A stretch of DNA of 30,699 nt from JACVRU01 sp040902725 (lineage in GTDB: Bacteria > Actinomycetota > Thermoleophilia > Gaiellales > Gaiellaceae). The notes beneath the pieces are model-generated. The model was not told the DNA's origin and made no database searches. It saw nothing but the letters and a program-made list of their open reading frames with translations. The stretch spans positions 1-30,699 of the forward strand of contig JBBDWU010000029.1 in NCBI GenBank assembly GCA_040902725.1, read 5' to 3'. Positions 14,160-21,193 of the stretch are shown here, in pieces. Positions within the stretch are counted from its first letter, which is position 1. Each line of letters begins with the position of its first letter. The translations under genes were made by a program, and so were the position numbers.

Positions 14160-14369
14160 CTGCAGAGGGCGTTCGGTCGCCGCGCCGTGATCGAGCAGGC
14201 AAAGGGGATCCTGATGGCGCGCCACGCGGTCGACGCCGACAGTGCCTTCGAGCTGCTGCGAAATCACTCTCAGCACAACGGCCGCAAGCTGGCCGAGATA
14301 GCCGCGGCCATCGTCGACAGCCACGTCCTGCTGCTGCCGCCGCCGGAAGCGGCCACGAGCCAACAATAG
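14160..14369 (+). pseudogene. Orphan ANTAR domain, probably a truncated regulator
   Basis: The segment reads as a whole ANTAR RNA-binding (antiterminator) domain: RAVIEQAKGILMARH, then SAFELLRNHSQHNGRKLAEIA. ANTAR normally sits at the C-terminus of GAF or receiver proteins. Here the sensory part is missing: upstream lies the regulator on the opposite strand. In-frame starts are CTG 14160 or GTG 14187, neither with a ribosome site. It may be a stand-alone 61-69 aa ANTAR protein or the remains of a gene truncated by rearrangement. A weak hairpin (14376-14392) follows the TAG. Confidence 0.6.
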
Positions 14370-14410
14370 GCAGTTCGGCCAAAGTGGGGCCGGAAGAGGA
14401 CCGCAGTTGC

Positions 14411-14426
14411 GCTATACTCGTATAGC
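14411..14426 (+). promoter_or_regulatory. Palindromic -10/operator upstream of the DUF3494 gene
   Basis: GCTATAC (14411-14417) and GTATAGC (14420-14426) form an exact inverted repeat around TC and contain a good -10 hexamer TATACT (14413-14418). This AT-rich island in GC-rich DNA lies 121 nt before the ATG of the secreted protein. An overlapping repressor site is plausible. The rest of 14370-14538 contains no gene I can support. Confidence 0.45.
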
Positions 14427-14538
14427 TTGCGCCCCATAGACCGGCGCCGCGGAAGATCGCCCTCAACAGATAGGTCGGAGCATTTGGCTGACCGACGCCA
14501 CGGTCGGCGATGAGCTCAGGCTGAAGGGAAGGATCGAG

Positions 14539-15693
14539 ATGAAGATTTCCATCGACCGGCCGCGCAGGGGACGTTCGGGCGCCACAGCGGCGATCGGACT
14601 GTGCGTGATCGCGCTCCTCACGACGGTGACCGGCGCGGGCGCCGCCCCGGCTGTCACGCCGCCGACGGTCCTGCTGGGAACAGCGGGCCAGTTCGCGGTG
14701 CTCGCCGGCTCCGGAATCACCAACACGGGCGCGACCACGATCAGCGGCGACGTCGGATCGTCGCCGACGTCGAGCCAGACCGGATTCGCCGCCTGCCCAG
14801 CCGCGGACTGCGTCACTCTGACCGGCGCGAACCACACCGATCCCGACCCGAACGACGCGGTCACGCAGGGCGCGAAGTCCGCCTTGACGACTGCCTACGA
14901 CGACGCGGCCGGGCGAATACCCACCGAGGTGCTCACCGAGCTCGCGGGCCAGACGCTCGTGGCCGGCGTCTACGACTCGGCCTCGGGCACCTTCGGGCTG
15001 ACGGGGCCGTCGGAGCTCGTTCTCGACGGCGAGAACAACGCCGACGCCGTCTTCATCTTCCAGATGGCCACCACGCTGACGACCGGCGCGGGCGCCGCTG
15101 CCGGCAAGGTCAGACTGACCCGTAGCGCGCAGGCCTGCAACGTCTTCTGGCAGGTTGGCAGCTCCGCAGAGCTCAAGGCAGGCACCGACTTCAAGGGCAC
15201 GATCCTCGCCTTCGCGAGCATCTCCCTCGGTGACGGCGTGACCGTCGACGGCCGGCTGCTGGCCGGCGAGCAGGCATCCGGCGCCGGAGCGGTGACACTC
15301 ATCCATGACACGATCATCAAGCCGTCGACGTGCGTCAAGCAGGCCGACGTGGATGCTGCCGTTGCGGCCGCCGAGGCGGCCAGGGTCGCGGCTGAGAAGG
15401 CTGCCGCGGCCGCGGCAGCCGCTGCTGTTGCCGCCGCGAAGGCGAAGACGGCGGCCGAGGCGGCGAAGGCTGCCGAGGAGGCGAGGCTCGCGGCCGAGAA
15501 GGCTGCTGCCGCTGCGAAGGTCGCGGCGGCTCAGGCCAAGAAGGTCGAGGCTGCAAGGGTTGCCGCTGTCAAGGCGGCGAAGGCGGCCAAGGTTGCGGCA
15601 GTGAAAGCCGCGCTGGCGAAGAAGATCGCAGCGAAGAAGGCGGCCGCGGCGAGCACTGCGCGGGCGCTTCGACTCACGGGCTTCACCGGCTAG
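14539..15693 (+). CDS. Secreted DUF3494 (ice-binding-like) protein with Ala/Lys tail
   Basis: 384-aa exported protein. Signal peptide about residues 15-36 (AAIGLCVIALLTTVTGAGA). Residues about 42-260 match the DUF3494 beta-solenoid of bacterial ice-binding proteins and adhesins: FAVLAGSGITNTGATTISGDVG, then VFIFQMATTLTT, VFWQVGSSAELKAGTDFKGTILA and DGVTVDGRLLAG. The last ~115 residues are a continuous Ala/Lys/Glu helix (repeats such as AAEKAAAAA and KAAKAAKVAAVKA) ending in LRLTGFTG. The solenoid could bind ice or a surface glycan; the tail may act as a stalk or wall or DNA contact. AAGGATCGAG precedes the ATG. Confidence 0.85.
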   Translation: MKISIDRPRRGRSGATAAIGLCVIALLTTVTGAGAAPAVTPPTVLLGTAGQFAVLAGSGITNTGATTISGDVGSSPTSSQTGFAACPAADCVTLTGANHTDPDPNDAVTQGAKSALTTAYDDAAGRIPTEVLTELAGQTLVAGVYDSASGTFGLTGPSELVLDGENNADAVFIFQMATTLTTGAGAAAGKVRLTRSAQACNVFWQVGSSAELKAGTDFKGTILAFASISLGDGVTVDGRLLAGEQASGAGAVTLIHDTIIKPSTCVKQADVDAAVAAAEAARVAAEKAAAAAAAAAVAAAKAKTAAEAAKAAEEARLAAEKAAAAAKVAAAQAKKVEAARVAAVKAAKAAKVAAVKAALAKKIAAKKAAAASTARALRLTGFTG

Positions 15694-15717
15694 CAGCCGC
15701 ATGAACGACGCGCAGGC

Positions 15718-15750
15718 AGCAAGGGCGGAACGGAGGAATCCGCCCTTGCT
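15718..15750 (+). promoter_or_regulatory. 12-bp hairpin with ribosome site in its loop
   Basis: AGCAAGGGCGGA (15718-15729) pairs perfectly with TCCGCCCTTGCT (15739-15750). The 9-nt loop holds GGAGG (15732-15736), and the 3' arm contains the TTG start (15746-15748) of the next gene. It lies 25 nt after the DUF3494 stop, so it could act as a terminator (no T-run) or as a translational switch. Confidence 0.6.
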
Positions 15751-16446
15751 CCGCCTGTGCGCGCTCCTGGTGCTGCTCGCCGCGGCGTGGACGGGCGCGG
15801 CCGTACCCGCGTCCGCTCCCGAGGTCGTGGAGCCGACGCAGGAGCTCGCCCTGCTCCTCATGGGCCAGGAAGCGTTGTCCAAGCCCGACTCACGGTCGAA
15901 GGCGGTGGCGTTCGTACGTGCCATCCGGCCGATCACCGGCCGGCCGACGGTCCTGCCCGTATAGGGCGCGCCACCGGCCCCCTGGGCGTCGCCTACCTGC
16001 GCGTCAGGCTCCCGGGTCGCCCGAACGGGCGGACCGGCTGGATCCGGGTGCGCTGGACGGCCGCCACGACGACGAAGTGGCACATCATCGTCTCGACGTC
16101 GACCCGACGGGTGACCGTGTATCGCGAGGGCCGCGTCGTCAAGGTCTTCCGGGCGATCGTCGGCAAGCCCTCCACGCCGAGCCCGCCGGGCCGGTTCTTC
16201 GTCGAGGAGGCCATGCGGCTGCCCGCCGGCGCCGTGGGCGCGCCGTTCGCCCTCGCACTGAGTGCCCGCTCCAACGTCCTCCAGGAGTTCGCAGGCGGTC
16301 CGGGCCAGATCGCGCTGCACGGGCTGGACAACATCGGCGGCGTGCTCGGCACGGCGGTCTCCCACGGCTGCATCCGCCTGGACACGGCTTCGATCGCCTG
16401 GCTGGCGGCACGCATCGGCCCCGGCGTGCCCGTCCAGATCCGCTGA
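15746..16446 (+). pseudogene. L,D-transpeptidase interrupted by a frameshift
   Basis: YkuD-type enzyme that makes 3-3 peptidoglycan cross-links. The best start is TTG 15746, 9 nt after GGAGG, giving a clean signal peptide (MLRLCALLVLLAAAWTGAAVPASA); an ATG at 15701 is in the same frame. That frame stops at TAG 15962-15964. The rest continues in another frame from about 15961 (GPLGVAYLRVRLPGRPNGRTG) through KWHIIVSTSTRRVTVYREG to the catalytic SHGCIRL near 16362-16382. One missing base restores a single protein. This is either a true inactivating mutation or an assembly error; no slippery heptamer is visible. Confidence 0.8.
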
Positions 16447-16465
16447 GCCAGGCGCCGCGCCGTGA

Positions 16466-16471
16466 TAGGTT
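16466..16471 (+). promoter_or_regulatory. Candidate -10 box for a leaderless ABC-transporter transcript
   Basis: TAGGTT lies 7 nt before the ATG of the solute-binding lipoprotein, with no Shine-Dalgarno sequence between them. Confidence 0.35.
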
Positions 16472-16478
16472 CGGACGG

Positions 16479-17387
16479 ATGCGGAAGCTCCTGCTCCTGC
16501 TGCTGCTCGCCGCCGTCGCTGCACTCGCGGTCGTAGCCGCCGGCTGCGGCGGAGGCGGGGAGGAGGAGGCCTCGACCGGCCCGACCGCTCAGACCCCCGG
16601 GGTCGACGAGTGCGCCAAGGAGAACCTTGAGACCCGCACGCCGGGGATCCTCACGATCGGCACCGACAACCCGGCATACCCGCCGTGGTTCGAGATCCCC
16701 AAGCAGGCGTCGGAGCCGTGGGAGCTCGGCGACCCCACGACCGGCGAAGGCTTCGAGAGCGCGGTCGCCTATGCGATCGCCGAGGAGATGGGCTACACGC
16801 GTGACGAGGTGGAGTGGGTGGTCGTGCCGTTCGCCCAGTCCTTCCGGCCGGGCGTGAAGGACTTCGACTTCGACATCAACCAGATCTCGTACTCCGACGA
16901 GCGCGCGCAGGCGGTGGACTTCAGCGACTCGTACTACGACGTGAACCAGGCGCTCGTGGCGCTGGATGGAAACGCGGTCACCGGGGCGACCTCGCTGGCC
17001 GAGCTGAAGGGCGCGAAGCTCGGGGCCCCGGTCGGCACGACGAGCTACCAGTACATCGTCGACAACATCCAGCCCGACGATCAGCCCTCGGTCTACGACA
17101 CGCTCAACGACGCGCTCACCGCGCTCAAGGCGAAGCAGATCGACGGCGTGGTCGTCGACCTGCCGACGGCCTTCTTCGTCACCGCGGCGCAGATCGAGAA
17201 CAGCACGATCGTCGGCCAGTTCCCGGCCGCCGGCGAACAGGAGTACTTCGCCTTGGTCTTCGAGAAGGGCAATCCGGCCCGCCTGTGCGTCAACGCCGCC
17301 ATCGCGCGGCTGAAGGAGAGCGGCCGGCTGGCGGAGATCCAGCAGGAGTGGCTCTCCGATAACGCGAGCGCCCCGGTTCTCGAGTAG
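16479..17387 (+). CDS. Amino acid ABC transporter solute-binding lipoprotein
   Basis: 302-aa family 3 (polar amino acid) binding protein. The signal peptide MRKLLLLLLLAAVAALAV ends in a lipobox VVAAGC, so the mature protein is lipid-anchored outside. After a Gly/Glu linker the domain begins at GILTIGTDNPAYPPWF, with GFESAVAYAIAEEMGY, the DFDINQISYSDERAQAVDFSDSYY segment, a hinge, and the domain-end AIARLKESGRLAEIQQEWL. The ATG at 16479 was chosen for the signal peptide. The next two genes encode permease and ATPase. The substrate cannot be fixed from sequence. Confidence 0.93.
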   Translation: MRKLLLLLLLAAVAALAVVAAGCGGGGEEEASTGPTAQTPGVDECAKENLETRTPGILTIGTDNPAYPPWFEIPKQASEPWELGDPTTGEGFESAVAYAIAEEMGYTRDEVEWVVVPFAQSFRPGVKDFDFDINQISYSDERAQAVDFSDSYYDVNQALVALDGNAVTGATSLAELKGAKLGAPVGTTSYQYIVDNIQPDDQPSVYDTLNDALTALKAKQIDGVVVDLPTAFFVTAAQIENSTIVGQFPAAGEQEYFALVFEKGNPARLCVNAAIARLKESGRLAEIQQEWLSDNASAPVLE

Positions 17388-17403
17388 CGCTCCCTCTCGG
17401 GGC

Positions 17404-18219
17404 GTGGGCGATCGCCGTTCGCGCATCCTCGGGCCGGGCAGCGGGGCGCGCAGCATCGCGATTGCGGTCGCCAGCAGCGTCTTCGTCGTCGCCGCCCTCG
17501 CCGTCGCGGTCGCGACCTCGCCCGGCTGGCCGCGGGTCAAGGAGGCGTTCTTCGACCCGGACCGGTTCACCGGCTCGTTCCCGGACATCGCGCACGCTTT
17601 CCTGCTCAACGTCCGCATCTTCCTGATCGCCGAGGCCGTCATCCTCGTCACGGCGCTGATCGTGGCGGTGCTGCGGAGCCTGCCCGGGCCGGTCTTCTTC
17701 CCGTTGCGCGCGCTCGCGGTCGGCTACGCCGACCTCTTCCGCGGCGTGCCCACGATCCTCGTCATCTACCTGCTCGGCTTCGGCGTCCCGACCCTGGCCA
17801 TCTCGGGGCTCCCGCGCTCCGAGCTGTTCTGGGGGACGGTCGGCCTGGTGCTCGTCTACACGGCTTACGTCTCCGAGGTCTACCGGGCGGGGATCGAGTC
17901 GGTGCATCCGAGCCAGGAGGCGGCCGCGCGCTCGCTCGGCCTGAGCCGCTTCAAGGCCCTGCGCTTCGTCGTGCTGCCGCAGGCGGTGCGCCGCGTGATC
18001 CCGCCCCTGCTCAACGACTTCATCGGGCTCCAGAAGGACACTGCGCTGGTGGCCCTGCTCGGACCGGTCGAGGCCTTCCGCCAGTCCCAGATCGAGGTCG
18101 CAGCGTCCTTCAACTTCACCCCCTACCTCGCGACCGCGCTGCTCTTCGTCCTGCTCACGATTCCGCTGGCGCGGCTGACCGACTGGCTCGTCGCGCGCGA
18201 CCGGAGGCGCGGCCGGTGA
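17404..18219 (+). CDS. Polar amino acid ABC transporter permease
   Basis: 271-aa permease of the His/Glu/Gln/Arg family. A leading helix (about 17-38) and an extended periplasmic loop precede a standard core: FLLNVRIFLIAEAVILVTALIVAVL, DLFRGVPTILVIYLL, and the ATPase-contact EAA loop ESVHPSQEAAARSLGLSRFKALRFVVLPQAVRRVIPP. Final helices end at DWLVARDRRRGR. The GTG start is 16 nt after the lipoprotein gene. The end overlaps the ATPase gene by 4 nt (GTGA). Confidence 0.93.
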   Translation: MGDRRSRILGPGSGARSIAIAVASSVFVVAALAVAVATSPGWPRVKEAFFDPDRFTGSFPDIAHAFLLNVRIFLIAEAVILVTALIVAVLRSLPGPVFFPLRALAVGYADLFRGVPTILVIYLLGFGVPTLAISGLPRSELFWGTVGLVLVYTAYVSEVYRAGIESVHPSQEAAARSLGLSRFKALRFVVLPQAVRRVIPPLLNDFIGLQKDTALVALLGPVEAFRQSQIEVAASFNFTPYLATALLFVLLTIPLARLTDWLVARDRRRGR

Positions 18220-18946
18220 CCGAGCTGCTCCGCATCGAGGGCCTGCGCAAGTCGTTCGGCCGCAACGAGGTGCTGCGGGGCATCGACCTGGCCGTCGAGG
18301 AGCACGAGGTCGTCTGCCTGATCGGCGCGTCCGGCTCGGGCAAGTCCACGCTGCTTCGCTGCGTCAACCTGCTGGAGCCGATCGACGAGGGCCGCATTCT
18401 CTTCAAGGGTGAGCAGGCCGGCGACGTCAACCGGCACCGGCGCCGGGTCGGCATCGTCTTCCAGGCCTTCAACCTCTTCCCGCACATGAGCGTCCTGCGG
18501 AACGTGACGCTCGGGCCGACCGAGGCACTCCGCCTCCCGCGCGCCGAGGCCGAGCAGCGCGCCGACGAGCTGCTCGCGCGCTTCGGCCTCGCGGAGAAGC
18601 GCGACGACTACCCCGACCGGCTCTCCGGCGGCCAGCAGCAGCGCGTCGCGATCGTGCGCGCCCTCGCGATGCGCCCCGAGCTCATGCTGCTGGACGAGGT
18701 GACGAGCGCGCTCGACCCGGAGCTTGTCGGCGAGGTGCTGGCTCTGATCCGCGAGCTCGCGCAGGGTGGGATGACGATGCTGATCGCGACCCACGAGATG
18801 GGGTTCGCGCGCGAGATCGCCGACCGCGTCTGCTTCCTCGACGACGGCGCCATCCTCGAGCAGGGGCCGCCGGAGCGGATCTTCAGCGCCCCCGAGCAGC
18901 CGCGGACGCAGCAGTTTCTGGAACGAATCGTGGCGGCCGGGCGGCT

Positions 18947-18950
<4 letters not shown>
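18216..18950 (+). CDS. Polar amino acid ABC transporter ATPase
   Basis: 244-aa GlnQ/HisP-like ATP-binding subunit driving uptake. It shows Walker A GASGSGKST, Q-loop VFQAFNLFPHM, signature LSGGQQQR, Walker B LMLLDEVTSALDP and the switch His in LIATHEMGFAREI. GTG start overlaps the permease. Together with the two upstream genes it forms a complete importer. Its TAG stop overlaps the stop of the minus-strand gene in a shared CTAG (18947-18950). Confidence 0.95.
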
Positions 18951-19222
<272 letters not shown>

Positions 19223-19226
19223 TAGA

Positions 19227-20450
19227 TCAGGTCACGAGTTCGCCGAGGGGCTCTGTGACGAGCCGGCCGTCCTGGTAGACGGCCGCGATCCGGCTCTCGA
19301 GGCCGTCGAAGTCGTACGGGTCGCCGTGGAGGACGACCAGGTCGGCGCGCTTGCCCGGCTCGATCGTCCCCAGTCCGTCCGCGAGCCCCATCAGCTCGGC
19401 GGCCGAGGAGGTCGTCGCGGCCAGAACCTGCTCCGGCGTCATGCCGTTCTCCGCCATCAGGCGCAGCTCCTCGAGATTCTCGCCGTGCGGCGTCACGCCG
19501 CTGTCCGTGCCCATGGCGACCTTCACACCGGCCTCGACGGCGCGGCGGAACGAGTCCCGGTGCGCCTCGATCACGGCGATCGCCTTCTTCAGCGACTCGT
19601 GCGGGATCGAAACGCCCGCCTCGGCCGCCTTGACGACTCCCGTGGGCGCCATCAACGTCGGCACCAGCCAGGCGCCGCGCTCGAGCATGAGCTCGATCGC
19701 CTCGTCGTCGAGGTAGATCCCGTGCTCGATCGAGCGGACGCCGGCGCGGAGCGCGTTCTTGATCCCGGGCGTGCCCTGCGCGTGCGCCATCACCTCGAGC
19801 CCGTGCGCCCGCGCCTCCGAGACGAGCGCCTCCAGCTCCTCGGGCGAGAAGCCGGAGTGCTCCGGCTTGTCCCGCGGCGACATCACCCCGCCGGTCGTGG
19901 CGCACTTGATCACGTCGGCGCCCGCGCGCACCAGCTCCCGCACCGTCCGGCGCACGTCGTCGACGCCGTCGCAGACCGCGAGCGGCAGCCCCGGATGGGT
20001 CGGGAGGAGCTGCACGCGGTTTCCCGACGGCATCCAGCCGTCGCCGTGCCCGCCCGTCTGGCTGACCATCGAGATCGAGAGCTGGACGCGCGGCCCGGCG
20101 ATCAGCCCGTCCTCGACCGCCTGCTTGAGCCCGAGGTCGGCGCCGCCGGCGTCGCGCACGGTCGTGATCCCGATCCGCAGCGTCGCTGCCAGGTTGTCGA
20201 TCGCCTGGTAGAAGCGGTACGAGAAGGGGGTCTGGATGAGCCGCCAGAGGTCGAGGTGGGCGATCATCACGTGGACGTGTGTGTCGATCAGGCCGGGGAG
20301 GACGGTCTGGCCGGAGACGTCCACCACCTCGTCGCCGTCGAGCCCGGGGCCGACCTCGACGATGCGCCCGTCCTCGACGGCCACGTCCGCCGCGGCCGCC
20401 GGGGCCCCCGTGCCGTCGAAGACCTGTCCGCCGGCGAATAGGGTCCTCAT
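19227..20450 (-). CDS. Metal-dependent amidohydrolase (imidazolonepropionase/prolidase-like)
   Basis: 407-aa amidohydrolase-superfamily enzyme. Metal-ligand motifs are in order: DTHVHV (HxH, about residues 57-62), the likely carboxylated Lys in DVIKCATTGGVMSP, His in EVMAHAQGTPG, His in RSIEHGIYLDD and the catalytic Asp in AMGTDSGV. N- and C-terminal beta parts (LFAGGQVFDGTG; IEPGKRADLVVLHGDP) complete the fold. The family includes Xaa-Pro dipeptidases and imidazolonepropionase-like hydrolases. The GHGDGWMPSGNRV stretch is typical of the dipeptidase group. The substrate is not determined. No signal peptide is seen, so it is probably cytoplasmic. Confidence 0.9.
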   Translation of the reverse strand: MRTLFAGGQVFDGTGAPAAAADVAVEDGRIVEVGPGLDGDEVVDVSGQTVLPGLIDTHVHVMIAHLDLWRLIQTPFSYRFYQAIDNLAATLRIGITTVRDAGGADLGLKQAVEDGLIAGPRVQLSISMVSQTGGHGDGWMPSGNRVQLLPTHPGLPLAVCDGVDDVRRTVRELVRAGADVIKCATTGGVMSPRDKPEHSGFSPEELEALVSEARAHGLEVMAHAQGTPGIKNALRAGVRSIEHGIYLDDEAIELMLERGAWLVPTLMAPTGVVKAAEAGVSIPHESLKKAIAVIEAHRDSFRRAVEAGVKVAMGTDSGVTPHGENLEELRLMAENGMTPEQVLAATTSSAAELMGLADGLGTIEPGKRADLVVLHGDPYDFDGLESRIAAVYQDGRLVTEPLGELVT

Positions 20451-20459
20451 CGCCCGACG

Positions 20460-20465
20460 ATTCTA
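20460..20465 (-). promoter_or_regulatory. Candidate -10 box of the amidohydrolase gene
   Basis: On the minus strand TAGAAT lies 9 nt before the ATG of the amidohydrolase gene, with no Shine-Dalgarno sequence. It overlaps the start of the NYN-like fragment on the plus strand. Confidence 0.4.
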
Positions 20466-20549
20466 TGGTCACCGTCTTCGTGGACGCAGCGAACGTGTGC
20501 CGCTCGGATCGGCGGGGGCGCGTTCGCCCGGCTGATCAGCGAAGACTAG
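20465..20549 (+). pseudogene. Possible remnant of a NYN/PIN-like nuclease gene
   Basis: ATG 20465 opens with MVTVFVDAANVCRS, like the first strand of NYN-domain RNases (the VDxxNV Asp). After about 14 codons the similarity is lost. In another frame GGGAFARLISED ends at TAG 20547-20549, directly followed by a hairpin. This would fit a gene with a large internal deletion, but the sequence is too short to be sure. Confidence 0.25.
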
Positions 20550-20566
20550 GCGCCGCTCGCGGCGCC
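20549..20566 (+). terminator. Short GC hairpin
   Basis: GGCGCCG (20549-20555) and CGGCGCC (20560-20566) form a perfect 7-bp stem with a CTCG loop, starting on the last base of a TAG. It has no T-run. It may be the old terminator of the decayed gene upstream. Confidence 0.4.
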
Positions 20567-20611
20567 GATGCGTCCGCCTGAAACGACCGGTCGAGCCGTC
20601 CTCACATCGAC

Positions 20612-20707
20612 CTAACCGCAACTAGGCGGCACGTTGAGCTCGGAGACGTTGAGGCAGCCGCTCTCCTCACCGCGCTCCAGCAGGGCGCTGAGCTCGTTCG
20701 ACCCCAT
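20612..20707 (-). pseudogene. 31-codon fragment resembling sigma-70 region 1.1
   Basis: An ATG-to-TAG frame encodes MGSNELSALLERGEESGCLNVSELNV plus five residues. The ELSALLERGEE-GCLNVSEL part resembles the start of primary sigma factors (region 1.1) in this group; the remainder of a sigma gene is absent. It could be a degraded duplicate or a small regulator. The resemblance is by eye only. Elsewhere in 20567-20750 I see no gene. Confidence 0.3.
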
Positions 20708-20753
20708 CGAGTGGCCATTCCACCGAACGCGCGGCTTCCAAACCTCGGCTCGC

Positions 20754-20801
20754 TTTCGGCACGAAGGCGTGTCCCATGCGTGCGAGGTGGGCCGCTACGG
20801 T
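20754..20801 (+). promoter_or_regulatory. Promoter/operator of the putative precursor gene (copy 1)
   Basis: A 23-bp box (20754-20776, with TTTCGGCAC and CGTGTCCCA) is followed 42 nt from its start by GCTACGGT, whose TACGGT (20796-20801) is a likely -10. The same box and the same 42-nt spacing recur upstream of the ABC ATPase gene. Transcription would begin near 20808, leaving a ~22-nt leader with AAGGAGG. Confidence 0.65.
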
Positions 20802-20829
20802 CGAGCTCATGTCGAAGAAGGAGGCGCAG

Positions 20830-21048
20830 ATGAGTACATCGGTCGCCCTTGCCCCGCCCGTCTACGAGGCTCCGGCCCTGACCTGGGTCGGAGAGACGGC
20901 GCAGGCCGTCGCCACCCCGATCTGGGCGGTTCTCGTCGGTTTCAGCTTCGCGTTGGCGCTTGCGTACGCGTCCTATTGCACCTACGTGGGCGGCAGCCCG
21001 GACATCTCGTTCGGGTGGAGGGGGTTCAGGGTCACCTGTAACAGGTGA
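20830..21048 (+). CDS. Putative RiPP-like precursor peptide with lasso-type leader motif
   Basis: 72-aa peptide. ATG 20830 has a textbook AAGGAGG (20818-20824) 5 nt upstream; an in-frame ATG at 20809 would add 7 residues. Residues 12-21 (YEAPALTWVG) match the YxxPxLxxxG leader pattern by which lasso precursors are bound by PqqD-like recognition domains. A membrane-like helix follows (about 30-49), then a C-terminal part bounded by Cys50 and Cys70, rich in Gly and aromatics (YVGGSPDISFGWRGFRVT). No modification enzyme of a known class is present, but a PqqD-M50 protein and ABC exporter lie just downstream. The last six codons fall in a palindrome. The precursor role is inferred. Confidence 0.65.
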   Translation: MSTSVALAPPVYEAPALTWVGETAQAVATPIWAVLVGFSFALALAYASYCTYVGGSPDISFGWRGFRVTCNR

Positions 21049-21049
21049 C
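21031..21049. repeat. 19-bp palindrome over the precursor stop codon
   Basis: GTCACCTGT (21031-21039) and ACAGGTGAC (21041-21049) are exact inverse complements around one A. It encodes the final RVTCNR and the TGA. As RNA it gives a 7-bp stem with loop GUAAC. It shares GTAACA and the single-base centre with the palindrome at 9498-9518. Confidence 0.7.
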
Positions 21050-21058
21050 GGCCGCACG

Positions 21059-21087
21059 GCGGGGCGGGCCCCCGCGGCCCGTCCCGC
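21059..21087 (+). terminator. Strong terminator-like hairpin after the precursor gene
   Basis: GCGGGGCGGGCC (21059-21070) pairs with GGCCCGTCCCGC (21076-21087): 12 bp with one G-U and a 5-nt loop, followed by TTCT. It separates the precursor transcript from the transporter operon, which has its own promoter. Confidence 0.6.
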
Positions 21088-21139
21088 TTCTGGCCGGTCC
21101 CTTTCGGACACTTTCGCCGCCCACCCGCCGCTGACACAG

Positions 21140-21187
21140 TTCCGGCACAAAGTCGTGTCCCACACGTGGCACCGCCCTCGCTAGCGT
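21140..21187 (+). promoter_or_regulatory. Promoter/operator of the ABC-transporter operon (copy 2)
   Basis: The 23-bp box at 21140-21162 matches the box at 20754-20776 at 20 of 23 positions. TAGCGT (21182-21187) is the likely -10, with identical spacing. The ATG of the ATPase follows after 6 nt, so this transcript would be leaderless. Confidence 0.65.
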
Positions 21188-21193
21188 CGAAGC

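Noticed and set aside
15940..15970. Programmed -1 frameshift in the L,D-transpeptidase
   Set aside because: No X-XXY-YYZ slippery heptamer or downstream pseudoknot is visible; a single missing base explains it better.
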